From Streptomyces sp. T12 (GTDB lineage: Bacteria; Actinomycetota; Actinomycetes; Streptomycetales; Streptomycetaceae): 64,000 nucleotides of DNA. Location of the stretch: positions 8,969,001 through 9,033,000 of the forward strand of contig NZ_CP117866.1 of the NCBI RefSeq assembly GCF_028736035.1. Reading direction: 5' to 3'. The notes beneath the pieces are model-generated. The model was not told the DNA's origin, ran no database searches, and worked only from the letters and a program-made list of their open reading frames with translations. Below, piece after piece: positions 6,980 to 15,576 of the stretch. Each line of letters opens with the position of its first letter. Within the stretch, counting starts at the first letter, position 1. A program made the position numbers and the translations under genes.

Positions 6980-9418
6980 ATGGACCGTGGCACCGAGAGG
7001 GACGGCGCGGTGACGGAACACGCCGCGGCCGGCCGCGTCCCGCTGGCCGTCGTCGTGGTGGACCGCGAGGGCCTCGTCTCCCACTGGAGCTCCGGCGCAC
7101 GCCGCCTGTTCGGCGCCGCCAAGGAGGAGGCGATCGGACGCCCGGCCGTCGATCTGCTGCCCGTCTCCGGAGCGCTGCCCGAGGAGGACGACCTCACGCC
7201 GTACGGGGCGTACGCGGCGTACGACGGCTTCGGTCACGATCTCGAATCGTCCCTGGACGGGCGGCTGTTCTACCCTGCCGCGGGCCGCGCCCGCCTCACC
7301 GTGCCCGAGCGCGACCGCGTCGACGTCCTGTGGTGGGCCTACCCGTTGGTGGGGCCCGGACCGGAGCGGCTGCTGGTGCTCGGCGCCGATGTGGGCGCAC
7401 TCCAGCAGGGCAGCGAGCCCGACGAGCACACCGGCTTCGAGCGCGTCGCACCCGGCTTCGCTCTGCACACCGACTTCCCCGGCGCCGAGGAACTCGCCCG
7501 CCGCCTCCCCGAGATCCTGCCCAGCATGAGCGTCGAGGAGGGCGCCCGCATCGTCGGGCAGATCCTCGAACTCGGCTATCCGGTACTGGAGTTCAGCCAG
7601 AACGACCGGGTGCCCGTCACCCCCGACTGGGGCGTGCCCCGGCGCGTGGAGCGCAGGGCCCGCCGGGAGCGGGCCGCCCGGGCCGCCGCTGAAGGCCTGC
7701 CGTTACCGCAGGAATACGCCGACGAGGTCGAGGACCTCGAGTACACCGCCGTACGCGAACGCCTGGAGTTTCTCAACGAGGTCAGCGGCCGCATCGGCAC
7801 CTCCCTCGACCTGGCCCGGACCATCATCGAGGTCAGCAAGGCCGTCGTGCCGCGCTTCACCGATGTCGCCGGTACCTATCTGCGTGAACAGGTCGTCGCC
7901 GGCGAGGGATTCGCCGAGGGCGTGCCGGACACGACCACCATGTGGCACCGGGTCGCCGTCGAGCACACCGACGAACCCGGCCGCTGGGACGACGTCGTGC
8001 CGGTCGGCGAGGCCATGCCGTTTCCCGCGCACACGCCGTTCTTCCAGTGCATGACCAGCGGTGAGCCGGTCCTCGTGCCGCGCATCAGCGAGCAGATGGG
8101 CCACGCGATCGCCTCGCAGTTCGAAAAGCGCGACATCCGGCCGCTCATCACCGGCCGTTCGATGCTGGTGGTGCCCCTGAAGGCACGCAATGTCGTCCTC
8201 GGTTTCATGATCCTGCTGCGGCACCCGGAGCGCGTCGAGTTCAACGACATGGACCGGGTCACCGGCGCCGAACTCGCCGCCCGCGCGGGCCTCGTCCTCG
8301 ACAACGCGCGCATGTACACGTACCAGGAGAGCGTCGCCGAGACCCTCCAGGACAGCATGCTGCCGCACATCCCGCCGCGCATGGCGGGCTGCGACATCGC
8401 CACCCGCTATCTGCCCGGCACCCTGCTCGGACGGGTCGGCGGCGACTGGTTCGACTCCGTCAAGCTGCCCGGCGCCCGCACCGCTCTCGTCGTCGGGGAC
8501 GTGATGGGCCACGGCCTCAACTCGGCCGCGATGATGGGGCAGTTGCGGACGGCCGTACAGACCATGGCCGCCCTCGACCTGCCGCCCGCCCAGCTGCTGC
8601 GCAACCTCGACGACCTCGCCCAGCGCCTCGGCGACACCTACCTCGCGACCTGCCTGTACGCCGTCTACGACCCGATCGCGAGCGAACTGCAGATCGCCAA
8701 CGCCGGTCACATCCCGCCCGTCCTGGTCCGTGCCGACGACGGGCGCAGCGAGCTGCTCGACCTGCCCACGGGTGCGCCGATCGGCGTCGGCGGGGTGCCC
8801 TTCGAGGCGGTACGCGTGCGCGTGGAGCCCGGCGACCGGATCGTGATGTGCACCGACGGGCTGGTCGAGGTGCGCGGCGAGGACATCGGCGTCGGTCTCG
8901 CGACCCTGTGCGAGTCCGCCGCCCACCCGGCCGCGTCCATGGACGACGCCTGCGACACGATCATCCGCGCACTCAACACACGAGGCGGCCGCAAGGACGA
9001 CGTCGCCCTGCTGATGGCCCGCCTCAACGGCATCGAGCCGGACGACGTCGCCGAGTGGCGGATCGACCTCCACCCGAGACAGGTCGGCCGGGCCCGCGCC
9101 GTCGTCCGTGAGCAGCTGCACGAGTGGGGCCTGCCCCGCCTCGTCCACACCACGGAACTGCTGGTCAGCGAGCTCGTCACCAACGCCGTACGGCACTCCC
9201 ACAGCCGTCCCGTCGTACTGCGCCTCGTCCGCGGTGACACGCTGCTGTGCGAGGTGGACGACGACGATCACGATCTGCCGACGCTGCTCAACGCCGGTCC
9301 GGGCGACGAGTCCGGGCGTGGGCTGCGTGTGGTGAGCACGCTCGCGCGCGAGTGGGGCACGAGCCGTACGAGCGCCGGAAAGACCGTCTGGTTCGAACTC
9401 ACGCTCCCGCGACGCTGA
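6980..9418 (+). CDS. PAS-GAF-SpoIIE phosphatase-HATPase multidomain regulator containing a TTA codon
   Basis: An 812-residue cytosolic signalling protein. In order: PAS-like domain (about 20-120, VDREGLVSHWSSGARRLFG), a linker, GAF domain (about 250-430), PP2C/SpoIIE phosphatase (about 450-670, with GGDWFD and GDVMGHG metal-binding motifs and CTDGLVE), and a C-terminal GHKL anti-sigma-type ATPase (about 690-812, ELVTNAVRHS and GRGLRVV). Such proteins act in partner-switching: phosphatase output on anti-anti-sigma factors and kinase/binding output on sigma or STAS proteins. Codon 242 (7703-7705) is TTA, the only in-frame TTA I found in the intact genes here, so translation should depend on the bldA tRNA and be developmentally delayed. 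Start at ATG 6980; a GTG at 7010 is possible. Confidence 0.9.
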   Translation: MDRGTERDGAVTEHAAAGRVPLAVVVVDREGLVSHWSSGARRLFGAAKEEAIGRPAVDLLPVSGALPEEDDLTPYGAYAAYDGFGHDLESSLDGRLFYPAAGRARLTVPERDRVDVLWWAYPLVGPGPERLLVLGADVGALQQGSEPDEHTGFERVAPGFALHTDFPGAEELARRLPEILPSMSVEEGARIVGQILELGYPVLEFSQNDRVPVTPDWGVPRRVERRARRERAARAAAEGLPLPQEYADEVEDLEYTAVRERLEFLNEVSGRIGTSLDLARTIIEVSKAVVPRFTDVAGTYLREQVVAGEGFAEGVPDTTTMWHRVAVEHTDEPGRWDDVVPVGEAMPFPAHTPFFQCMTSGEPVLVPRISEQMGHAIASQFEKRDIRPLITGRSMLVVPLKARNVVLGFMILLRHPERVEFNDMDRVTGAELAARAGLVLDNARMYTYQESVAETLQDSMLPHIPPRMAGCDIATRYLPGTLLGRVGGDWFDSVKLPGARTALVVGDVMGHGLNSAAMMGQLRTAVQTMAALDLPPAQLLRNLDDLAQRLGDTYLATCLYAVYDPIASELQIANAGHIPPVLVRADDGRSELLDLPTGAPIGVGGVPFEAVRVRVEPGDRIVMCTDGLVEVRGEDIGVGLATLCESAAHPAASMDDACDTIIRALNTRGGRKDDVALLMARLNGIEPDDVAEWRIDLHPRQVGRARAVVREQLHEWGLPRLVHTTELLVSELVTNAVRHSHSRPVVLRLVRGDTLLCEVDDDDHDLPTLLNAGPGDESGRGLRVVSTLAREWGTSRTSAGKTVWFELTLPRR
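7703..7705 (+). other. In-frame TTA leucine codon (bldA dependence)
   Basis: The codon lies in the context GGC-CTG-CCG-TTA-CCG-CAG, codon 242 of the SpoIIE-type phosphatase. In Streptomyces, TTA is read by the bldA-encoded tRNA, which matures late, so TTA genes are usually expressed after the onset of development. Confidence 0.85.
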
Positions 9419-9571
9419 TCCCTTGTGCCCCGAGGGGCGTACGACGGCGTACCGCTCTCGAATGCGGAGTGAAGGAATGCGCCACGCGCTTGTAGCCGTG
9501 ACCCGGCCGCGATAAACCGTACTCGCCCGTCACTTGACGACGGGTCGGCGTCGCACCCTGGGGAGTTGGGC

Positions 9572-10297
9572 ATGAGCGTGACCAGTCGATACCGGGAGGC
9601 CTGGGAGGGCTTCTGGAGTGAAGCCCCCGACGAACAGGGGGCGGTGTTCTGGGACGCGGAGCCGGCCTTGACCGCCGGCCCTCACCTGGCCCTCTTCGAG
9701 GCGCACCTGGCCGATCCCGGACTGCCGATGGTGGACCTCGGCTGCGGCAACGGCACCCAGACCCGTTTCCTCGCCGACCGCTTCCGGCGCGTCCTCGGCG
9801 CGGACCTGTCCGCCGCGGCCCTCGACCACGCCCGGCAGGCAGACCCCGCCGGGCAGGCGACGTACCGGCTGTTCGACGCCGTGGAGAAGACCGAGGCCGA
9901 GACGCTGCACGCGGAACTCGGCGACGTCAACGTCTACATGCGGGGCGTGCTGCACCAGGCCGAGCCCGACGACCGGCAGCCCATGGTGAACGCCATCGCC
10001 ACGCTGGTCGGCGAGCGGGGCCGGGCCTTCCTCGTCGAACTCTCCGAGTCCGCCAAGCCCGTCCTCATGGGCCTCGCCCAGAACCCGGCGGGACCACCGC
10101 CCAAGCTCGCGCCGATCCTCCGGCACGGCATCGCCCCCGGCGAGGTGGCCGACGCCGCGGTGCCGGAGTATCTGCGCGCGGCCGGGCTGACCGTCCTCGC
10201 GAGCGGTGAACTGCCGCTGATCACCACGGAGTACGCGCCCGACGGGACTCGGATCGAGCTGCCGTCCAAGTGGGTGATGGCGGGCCGTACGGCCTGA
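9572..10297 (+). CDS. Class I SAM-dependent methyltransferase
   Basis: A 241-residue protein starting MSVTSRYREAWEGFW. Motif I of Rossmann-fold methyltransferases is clear (VDLGCGNGTQTRFLA, about residue 53), followed by the acidic-loop GADLSAAALDHARQ and the motif IV region VNVYMRGVLHQ. GGGGAG is 7-8 bp upstream of the ATG, which is preferred over a TTG two codons earlier. No neighbour suggests a substrate; it is not part of a recognisable biosynthetic cluster. Confidence 0.85.
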   Translation: MSVTSRYREAWEGFWSEAPDEQGAVFWDAEPALTAGPHLALFEAHLADPGLPMVDLGCGNGTQTRFLADRFRRVLGADLSAAALDHARQADPAGQATYRLFDAVEKTEAETLHAELGDVNVYMRGVLHQAEPDDRQPMVNAIATLVGERGRAFLVELSESAKPVLMGLAQNPAGPPPKLAPILRHGIAPGEVADAAVPEYLRAAGLTVLASGELPLITTEYAPDGTRIELPSKWVMAGRTA

Positions 10298-10308
10298 TGA
10301 CGGCTGAC

Positions 10309-10334
10309 CTCCGGCGCGTCCGTGCGCGCCGGAG
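10309..10334. terminator. Bidirectional hairpin between convergent genes
   Basis: A perfect 10-bp stem (CTCCGGCGCG / CGCGCCGGAG) with a 6-nt loop lies between the stops of the methyltransferase (+) and the LAXTG surface protein (-). There is no U-tract, as usual for Streptomyces. Confidence 0.6.
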
Positions 10335-10357
10335 AGTGAACTCGCCCCAACCGTCGA

Positions 10358-12919
10358 TCAGTTGGCGTTACGGCCCTTGCGGTACGCCGCCCAGCCCGCG
10401 ACGAGCAGCATGGCGGCGAGCGCGCCGACGGAGAGCACCGTGACGCCGGTCGAGGCGAGGCTGCCGCCCGCGGTGGAGGTGCCGGTGCCGTCGGATCCGC
10501 CCGTGGTGGAGGCGCTGTCCGTGCCTCCGGTGCCACCGCCCGTCGTGCCGGTACCGCCGCTGCCGCCGTCGTCGTCCGTGTCCACCGGGTCCTGCCCGAC
10601 GAAGCTGACCGGGACCTTGACGTCCTGCGAGCGGTCGCCGGACAGGGTGTGGTCGCCCCGGGTGGCCAGGACGCACGTGGCCTTGAAGCAGTCGGTGTAC
10701 TCGTCCTTGGCGTCCGCGGTCAGCTCGACCTCGAAGGTGCCGCCCGCGCCGTACGGGATCGCCAACTCCTCGCCGTAGTCGGGCGGGTTGGAGGAGATCC
10801 ACGCGGAGGAGTGCGAACCGCCGGTCATGTCGACGCCGCCGATGCACGGCGTGGGCAACTCGCCGTCGCCGTTGTCGACGCAGAGGGCGACATAGATGCC
10901 CTTCTTCGCGTCGTAGCCGGTGCCGGTGACCTTCACGGTCTGGTTCTCGGTGGCGAGGTTGTTGACCGGGGTGACGGTGAGTTTCTGGCCGTTCGGGCCG
11001 GTGACGGTTTTGGAGCCGGAGGGTTGGCCGGGGGTGTCCGGGGTTTCGTCGCCGTTCCCGTTCCCGTCGCCCGCTTCCTTGACCGTCAGAGCGATCGGCG
11101 ATGTGCGCGTCGTCCCCGGGGAGTTCGTGAACTCGGCGCGGTACCGGTACCCGTCCTGGGTCGCCTTCGCGGTGAAGGAGTACGCGTTCTGGGTCGCGCC
11201 GTCGACCGTCGACCAGGTCTGGCCGCTGTCGGCGCTGACCTGCCAGCGCACGGTCGGCTCCGGGGTGCCCTCGGCGGCGGCGACGAGGGTGACCTTGTCG
11301 CCGGGTGCTACGGACTGGTCCGTGGGGGACTGGACGACCTTGGGGGAGACGCGGCGGTCGAGCTTGACGACCTTGCTCTCGGCCTGGTCGGTGACGTAGA
11401 CGGACGTGGCGCCGGGGGTGACGGCGACGCCCGCGTAGGCGCCGGCGCGGCTGCCGGGCAGGGCGAGGGGCTCGGCCGCCCGCTCGGCCGTGGCGCTGTC
11501 GTAGACCTCCAGGGCGCCGACGTTGTCCGCGCCGTCCTGGGCGGTGCCCCAGTCCTCGCGCAGGACGAAGGCCTCGCCGGTGGCCGTGTCGAAGGCCATG
11601 GCCGTGGCCCGGTCCTTGCCGGTCAGCTTGGCCAGCTGCTTGCCGTCCTTGTCGAAGACGAGCACGTCGTAGGTGCTGCCCACCCAGACGTTGCCGGTCG
11701 CCGGGTCCGTCTCGACGAAGTGGACGGAGGCCGCCGGGAGTTCGGCGGTGGCGGTGACGGTGAGGGAGCCGGTCTCGACGCGGTACAGCTTTCCGCCCGC
11801 GGTGTCCGCCGACCAGGCGGTGCCGCGCGCGGCGTCCACGCCGAGGATGCCGCCGCCTTCCAGCGTGGCGGTCCTCTTGACCGTGCCGGTGGCGGTCTCG
11901 ACCTCGGACAGGACGGCTCCCTGGGCGACCAGCGTGGTGGACGCGTCGGTGCCGGGACCGACGCCGGTGACCGCGCCGCCGCCCAGCCACACGCCCTTCG
12001 CGGCCGTGTCGCCGTCCTTCGCGGTGCCTATGCCGCGCAGCGGGTAGTGGAAGACGACGCCGTCGCCGGCCAGCGGGGCGGCGATCCAGCGGACCACGCG
12101 GGCCGCGAGCGCGCCGGTGGCGCCGGGAGCCTGCTGGACGTGGCCGAGGAGTGTGCCGTCCTTCGGGTCGAGGGCGTACAGGCCCTGCTCGGCGACGTCC
12201 GCGGTGTCGGGGATGTTGTCCGAACCGACGTACAGCTTCCCGGAGTCGGGGTGCAGCAGCAGGTCCAGCGGGCGGCCCGCGGTGGTGAACTCGGCGGCCT
12301 GCGCGTAGCTGACGGTGCCCGGCGGTACGTCCACGCCGTCGCCGCCGTCGTCCCCGTCGCCGGGGTCCTGGCCCTCGAAGGTGACCGGGATGCGGACGTC
12401 CTGGGAGCGGTCGCCGGGGTTGCGGTGGTCGACGCGGGTGACGACCGAGCAGCTGACCTTGGTGCAGTCGAGGCTGCTGTCCTTGGCCTTGACGTCGATC
12501 CCGACGTCGAACGTGCCGCCCTCGCCCCACTGCACGGCCAGGTCGCCCGCGTACTCGTCGCCCTCGGGGACGATCCACTGCGAGGAACTGCCGGTGCCGG
12601 TCTCGTCAGCGCCGCCGAGGCACGGCGTGGGGACGCGGTTGTCGCCGTTGTCCTTGCACAGGGCGACGTAGATGGCCTTGGCCGCGTCGTAGCCGGAGCC
12701 GGTGACGCGGAGCGTCTCGCCGTCGGGGTCGAGGTCGGCGGAGGCGGAGACGGTGAGCTTCTGGCCGTCCTTGCCGAGGGCCGTCCTCGGTGTGTCGGAG
12801 GCCTGCGCGGCGGAGCCGAGCGCGACGGCGGTGGCCACGAGCGCGACGGCGCCGAGGAGCGCCGTGGAGCGCCGGGACCGGGGTCCGGCTCCGTCCGCCG
12901 GTCTGGGTTCGTCAGTCAT
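10358..12919 (-). CDS. LAXTG-anchored surface protein: two four-cysteine domains, beta-propeller and Ig-like domain
   Basis: An 853-residue exported protein. Signal peptide to about residue 40 (..GSAAQA-SD). Domain A (about 54-180) contains GSGYDAAKAIYVALCKDNG, PTPCLGG and DRSQDVRIPVTF; the same domain recurs near 640-760 (GTGYDAKKGIYVALCVDNG ... DRSQDVKVPVSF). Between them are a YVTN/quinoprotein-like beta-propeller (about 205-530, repeats such as GKLYVGSDN and GNVWVGSTYD) and an Ig-like domain (about 530-620, PTVRWQVSADSGQTW). A Gly/Ser/Thr-rich stretch leads to LASTG, a membrane helix and a basic tail, i.e. a class E sortase signal. It follows, after a hairpin, the iron-box gene at 13025-13564. 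Likely a cell-wall-exposed ligand-binding or adhesion protein; heme or iron capture is an inference from context only. Confidence 0.85.
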   Translation of the reverse strand: MTDEPRPADGAGPRSRRSTALLGAVALVATAVALGSAAQASDTPRTALGKDGQKLTVSASADLDPDGETLRVTGSGYDAAKAIYVALCKDNGDNRVPTPCLGGADETGTGSSSQWIVPEGDEYAGDLAVQWGEGGTFDVGIDVKAKDSSLDCTKVSCSVVTRVDHRNPGDRSQDVRIPVTFEGQDPGDGDDGGDGVDVPPGTVSYAQAAEFTTAGRPLDLLLHPDSGKLYVGSDNIPDTADVAEQGLYALDPKDGTLLGHVQQAPGATGALAARVVRWIAAPLAGDGVVFHYPLRGIGTAKDGDTAAKGVWLGGGAVTGVGPGTDASTTLVAQGAVLSEVETATGTVKRTATLEGGGILGVDAARGTAWSADTAGGKLYRVETGSLTVTATAELPAASVHFVETDPATGNVWVGSTYDVLVFDKDGKQLAKLTGKDRATAMAFDTATGEAFVLREDWGTAQDGADNVGALEVYDSATAERAAEPLALPGSRAGAYAGVAVTPGATSVYVTDQAESKVVKLDRRVSPKVVQSPTDQSVAPGDKVTLVAAAEGTPEPTVRWQVSADSGQTWSTVDGATQNAYSFTAKATQDGYRYRAEFTNSPGTTRTSPIALTVKEAGDGNGNGDETPDTPGQPSGSKTVTGPNGQKLTVTPVNNLATENQTVKVTGTGYDAKKGIYVALCVDNGDGELPTPCIGGVDMTGGSHSSAWISSNPPDYGEELAIPYGAGGTFEVELTADAKDEYTDCFKATCVLATRGDHTLSGDRSQDVKVPVSFVGQDPVDTDDDGGSGGTGTTGGGTGGTDSASTTGGSDGTGTSTAGGSLASTGVTVLSVGALAAMLLVAGWAAYRKGRNAN

Positions 12920-12920
12920 G

Positions 12921-12950
12921 GTGGGTCCTCATGGGTCCTCATGGGTCCTC
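12921..12950 (-). repeat. Three tandem 10-bp Shine-Dalgarno repeats with upstream mini-ORFs
   Basis: On the minus strand GAGGACCCAT is repeated three times directly before the ATG of the 853-residue surface protein, giving three consecutive SD-like GAGGA motifs and two out-of-frame ATGs. The first ATG opens an 8-codon frame whose TGA overlaps the main start as ATGA; the second ends a few bases inside the gene. This could tune translation initiation. Confidence 0.5.
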
Positions 12951-12987
12951 ACTGGTCGGGTGCGCCCGGCACCCCGGGGATACCGAG

Positions 12988-13014
12988 GGCCGGGCCCCCG
13001 TGTGGGGCCCGGCC
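12988..13014 (-). terminator. Hairpin after the 179-residue secreted protein gene
   Basis: A perfect 11-bp GC-only stem (12988-12998 with 13004-13014) and a 5-nt loop stand just after the stop at 13025 and before the 853-residue gene. It probably terminates or attenuates transcription, so the large downstream gene may receive only partial readthrough. Confidence 0.6.
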
Positions 13015-13024
13015 TGACGGGCGC

Positions 13025-13564
13025 CTACTGGAAGGTGATCGGGACGTGGACGTCGTACTTGCGGTCCTCGCTGTCGAAGTGGTCCGCGCGCGTCACCACG
13101 GCGCACTCGACGTCCTGGCCGCAGACGCTGCCGTCGCCGAGGGTGGCCTTGACGTAGATCTGCACGCTGAAGGTGCCGCCCGTGCCGAACTTGGAGCTGT
13201 TGGCGAACATGCCGCCGAAGGTGTTGTTGACCCAGTGCGAGGCACCGGTGGAGCCGTCCTCGTCCTGGCCGCCCAGACACGGGGTGGGCTTGTTGGCGCC
13301 CTGCGCCCCGTCGACCACGCACAGGCTGACGTAGATGCCCTGACCGGTGTTGTAGCCGGAGCCGGAGACGGTGATGACCTGGCCCGCGGCGGCGGCCGTG
13401 GCGGGCGAGGTCAGCGACAGGTTGTACGTCGCGCCGCCGTCGGTGACCGTGCGGGCCGAGGTGGCGGCGGAGGCCGACGTGGCCAGGCCCAGGGTCAGGG
13501 CGGCGGAGGCGGCTACGGCGAGGGCGGCGCGGGCGGCGGTACGGGGGGAGGGAACGGATCTCAT
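13025..13564 (-). CDS. Small secreted single-domain protein of the shared four-cysteine family, iron-box controlled
   Basis: A 179-residue protein with a clear signal peptide (MRSVPSPRTAARAALAVAA.. to an ASA cleavage site near residue 33) followed by one copy of the domain shared with the two LAXTG proteins of this locus: GSGYNTGQGIYVSLCVVDG, PTPCLGG, GTFSVQIYVKA, and a DRKYDVHVPITF ending. Four cysteines are spaced as in the other copies, suggesting two disulfides outside the cell. It has no membrane anchor, so it is probably released, like a hemophore or secreted ligand-binding protein, but this is inference. GAGGAG precedes the ATG and a 19-bp iron box lies 20-38 bp upstream. Confidence 0.8.
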   Translation of the reverse strand: MRSVPSPRTAARAALAVAASAALTLGLATSASAATSARTVTDGGATYNLSLTSPATAAAAGQVITVSGSGYNTGQGIYVSLCVVDGAQGANKPTPCLGGQDEDGSTGASHWVNNTFGGMFANSSKFGTGGTFSVQIYVKATLGDGSVCGQDVECAVVTRADHFDSEDRKYDVHVPITFQ

Positions 13565-13583
13565 GGTGAGCTCTCCTCGTGAG

Positions 13584-13602
13584 TTAAGTAAGGCAAACCT
13601 AA
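13584..13602 (-). promoter_or_regulatory. Iron box (DmdR1/IdeR-type operator)
   Basis: Read on the minus strand the 19-mer is TTAGGTTTGCCTTACTTAA, close to the DtxR-family consensus TTAGGTTAGGCTAACCTAA used by IdeR/DmdR1. It sits 20 bp upstream of the start of the 179-residue secreted protein gene, in position to overlap its promoter, so that gene is expected to be induced by iron starvation. Confidence 0.7.
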
Positions 13603-13735
13603 GTGCCGTTCCCGTTGGATTGTCAACGGGCGGCAAAGAGCATCAACGCCCCTGAATCACAAGGGATTTGGGCATGCCGGAGAGCGGACCGTCCGACTGG
13701 ATGCGCCCGCTCCTCGTCCCGTCCCGACGGATGTC

Positions 13736-14644
13736 CTACGTCGGCGCCCGCACGCCGAAGTCCGCGACAGCCCTGCGTTCCCCGGTCACCGTGGCGAGCT
13801 CGACGGTGTGCGCGCCCTCGGTGGCCGTCGCGTACACCGGGAACGTCCGGGAGATCCGTCCCGCCTCGTCGGCCACCGCCTGGTACCGGGTGTCCTGGTC
13901 GATCGCGACGAGCACGACCTCGCCGGGCTCGAACCCCGCGCCACTGACCTGCTGTTCGACGCCGGGGGTGAGGGTGGTGCGGGTGACGGTGGCGGACGGG
14001 GCCGTGGCCTGTGGGGGGAGCGTCGCCGGTTTCTCCTCCGGCGCGGCTTCGGTCGTGTCGCCACCGGTCCCCACCGTCAGGTCCAGCACCCCGTACGCGT
14101 CCCCCGCCGCGAATTCCGCTCCGCTCCACTCGGACAGCAGCGCCGCTCCGTCCTGCGTGAGTGACGCCTGCAGCCCGGTCCAGGTCACCCCACTCGTCCG
14201 TACGACGGGCTCGGCGCCGGACTTCACGTCGGCCAGGGTGAGTTCGCGGGCCCGGCCGTCGACGGCCGTACGCGCGTGGAGGGTGCCCGCGTCGCCGTCG
14301 AGCCGCAGCCGGAGCCCGCCGAGGGGCAGGGGGCGTGGGCCGGTGGAGGAGGTCAGCAGGGCCGAGCCGCCCAACTCGACGTCCGCGTCGCCGGTTTCGG
14401 GGTCGGCGCCGCCGCCGGTCGTCGGGAACCAGGCGCGGTCCGCGGATCCCCGTACGGCGGGCTCGGCCACGCCGAGAGAGATGCCCTGGTCGTCGAACTC
14501 GGCGGATGCGAGGTTCCAGCTCGCGTAGCCGCCGGACACCTCGCGCGCGAACGCGTCCCCGTCCTGCGCGGCCGCGCCGCCCGGACACAGCAGCGTGAGC
14601 AGCGCGCCGCCCGTCACGGCGGCGGCGCCGGGTCTCTTGGTCAT
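13736..14644 (-). CDS. Secreted HtaA-like protein with C-terminal Ig-like domain
   Basis: A 302-residue exported protein with a signal peptide ending near GGAAAQ. Residues about 35-195 resemble the HtaA heme-binding domain of actinobacterial iron-uptake systems: an opening SGGYASWNLASAEF, a middle DADVELGGSALLT followed by LRLRLDGDAGTLHA, and the characteristic close WTGLQASLTQDGAALLSEW. A Pro/Ala linker leads to an Ig-like C-terminal domain (VTRTTLTPGVEQQVSGAGFE). No LAXTG or membrane anchor is present. It lies 38 bp after the LAXTG gene of 14682-15488 on the same strand, so it probably shares that gene's iron-box promoter. AAGGAG stands about 13 bp and GGAG about 5 bp before the ATG. HtaA assignment is by pattern and needs a profile search. 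Confidence 0.65.
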   Translation of the reverse strand: MTKRPGAAAVTGGALLTLLCPGGAAAQDGDAFAREVSGGYASWNLASAEFDDQGISLGVAEPAVRGSADRAWFPTTGGGADPETGDADVELGGSALLTSSTGPRPLPLGGLRLRLDGDAGTLHARTAVDGRARELTLADVKSGAEPVVRTSGVTWTGLQASLTQDGAALLSEWSGAEFAAGDAYGVLDLTVGTGGDTTEAAPEEKPATLPPQATAPSATVTRTTLTPGVEQQVSGAGFEPGEVVLVAIDQDTRYQAVADEAGRISRTFPVYATATEGAHTVELATVTGERRAVADFGVRAPT

Positions 14645-14681
14645 CTCCAAGTCTCCTTTCGGAGGGTGAGTCGAGTGGGGG

Positions 14682-15488
14682 TCACTCCGCGTTCGCCGCG
14701 CGGCGCCTGCGTGCCCAGAGCCAGGTTCCGGTGCCGGCCGCGACCAGGGCCGCCGCGGTCACGCCGGCCGTCAGGGCCACGGAACCGGTGCGGGCGAGCG
14801 GGCCGTCGGAGGTCTCGTCGGCGGCGCCGTCGCTCGAACTGCCCGTACCGCCACCGCCGGTCGCGCCCGCACTGGCCGTCGCGGTCGGACTCGCCGTGGC
14901 GCCGTCGCCGCTGGGCGAGCTGCCGCCGGTGCCGCCGGTGGCGCCGAAGGTCACCGGGATCCGAACGGTCTGGCTCTGGTCGCCGCCCCGGGTGTGGTCG
15001 TTGCGGGTGATGACGGCGCATTTCACGCCGGACTTGGTGCAGTCGGTGTTCGCGTCCTTGACGCGGACCTTGAGTCGCACGCCGAACGAGCCCTTGTGGC
15101 CGCTGCCTTCGTACGGTGTCGCCAACCCCTCGCCGTACGAGGGCGGGTTGGAGGAGATCCACGCGGACGCCCCGGACTCGCCGGACATGTCCACTCCGCC
15201 CACACAGGGAGTGGGGGTCTTGCCGGCGCCGTTGTCCACGCAGAAGGCGACGTAGATGCCCTTCTCGGTGTTGTAGCCGGTGCCGGACACGGTGACCGTC
15301 TCGCCCGCCGGCTTGAGGCCCGAGGGCTTGGAGACCGTGAGTTTCTGGCCCTCCGGGCCCGTTGCCGAGGCGCCCGCCGCGGCTGCCGGCGAGGCGGCCG
15401 GAAGCGCCAGGAGGACGGCGGCGGCCGAGGCCGCCAGCACGGTCGTACGGTCAACTCGCCTGCCGCGCAGGCCACATGGCGATTTCAC
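14682..15488 (-). CDS. LAXTG-anchored surface protein with one four-cysteine domain
   Basis: A 268-residue protein: signal peptide (to about residue 40, SPAAAAG), one domain of the shared family (GTGYNTEKGIYVAFCVDNG, PTPCVGG, SAWISSNPPSYGEGL, DQSQTVRIPVTF), a Ser/Ala/Gly linker, the sorting motif LARTG, a membrane helix and the tail RRRRAANAE. LAXTG is the recognition motif of Streptomyces class E sortases. It is the first gene of a minus-strand group and starts at GTG 15488, 24 bp from a 19-bp iron box, so expression is expected under iron limitation. No sortase gene lies in the window. Function is unknown; a wall-bound receptor for an iron source is a plausible inference. Confidence 0.82.
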   Translation of the reverse strand: MKSPCGLRGRRVDRTTVLAASAAAVLLALPAASPAAAAGASATGPEGQKLTVSKPSGLKPAGETVTVSGTGYNTEKGIYVAFCVDNGAGKTPTPCVGGVDMSGESGASAWISSNPPSYGEGLATPYEGSGHKGSFGVRLKVRVKDANTDCTKSGVKCAVITRNDHTRGGDQSQTVRIPVTFGATGGTGGSSPSGDGATASPTATASAGATGGGGTGSSSDGAADETSDGPLARTGSVALTAGVTAAALVAAGTGTWLWARRRRAANAE

Positions 15489-15511
15489 GTCGCACCCCCA
15501 CCAGGAGTTAA

Positions 15512-15530
15512 TAAGGTAAACCTAACCTAA
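15512..15530. promoter_or_regulatory. Iron box between divergent surface-protein and binding-protein genes
   Basis: The 19-mer read on the minus strand is TTAGGTTAGGTTTACCTTA, an excellent match to the DmdR1/IdeR consensus TTAGGTTAGGCTAACCTAA. It is 24 bp from the minus-strand GTG at 15488 and 47 bp from the plus-strand ATG at 15577, so one regulator could control both directions. Confidence 0.8.
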
Positions 15531-15576
15531 GCTATTGATCAACTGGGTGCGAGACGAGAGACCGGAGGGCCGAGCG

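Noticed and set aside
10649..13582. 977-codon plus-strand frame across the surface-protein genes
   Set aside because: It runs through two separate minus-strand genes, a terminator and tandem repeats, and has the composition of antisense GC-rich DNA.
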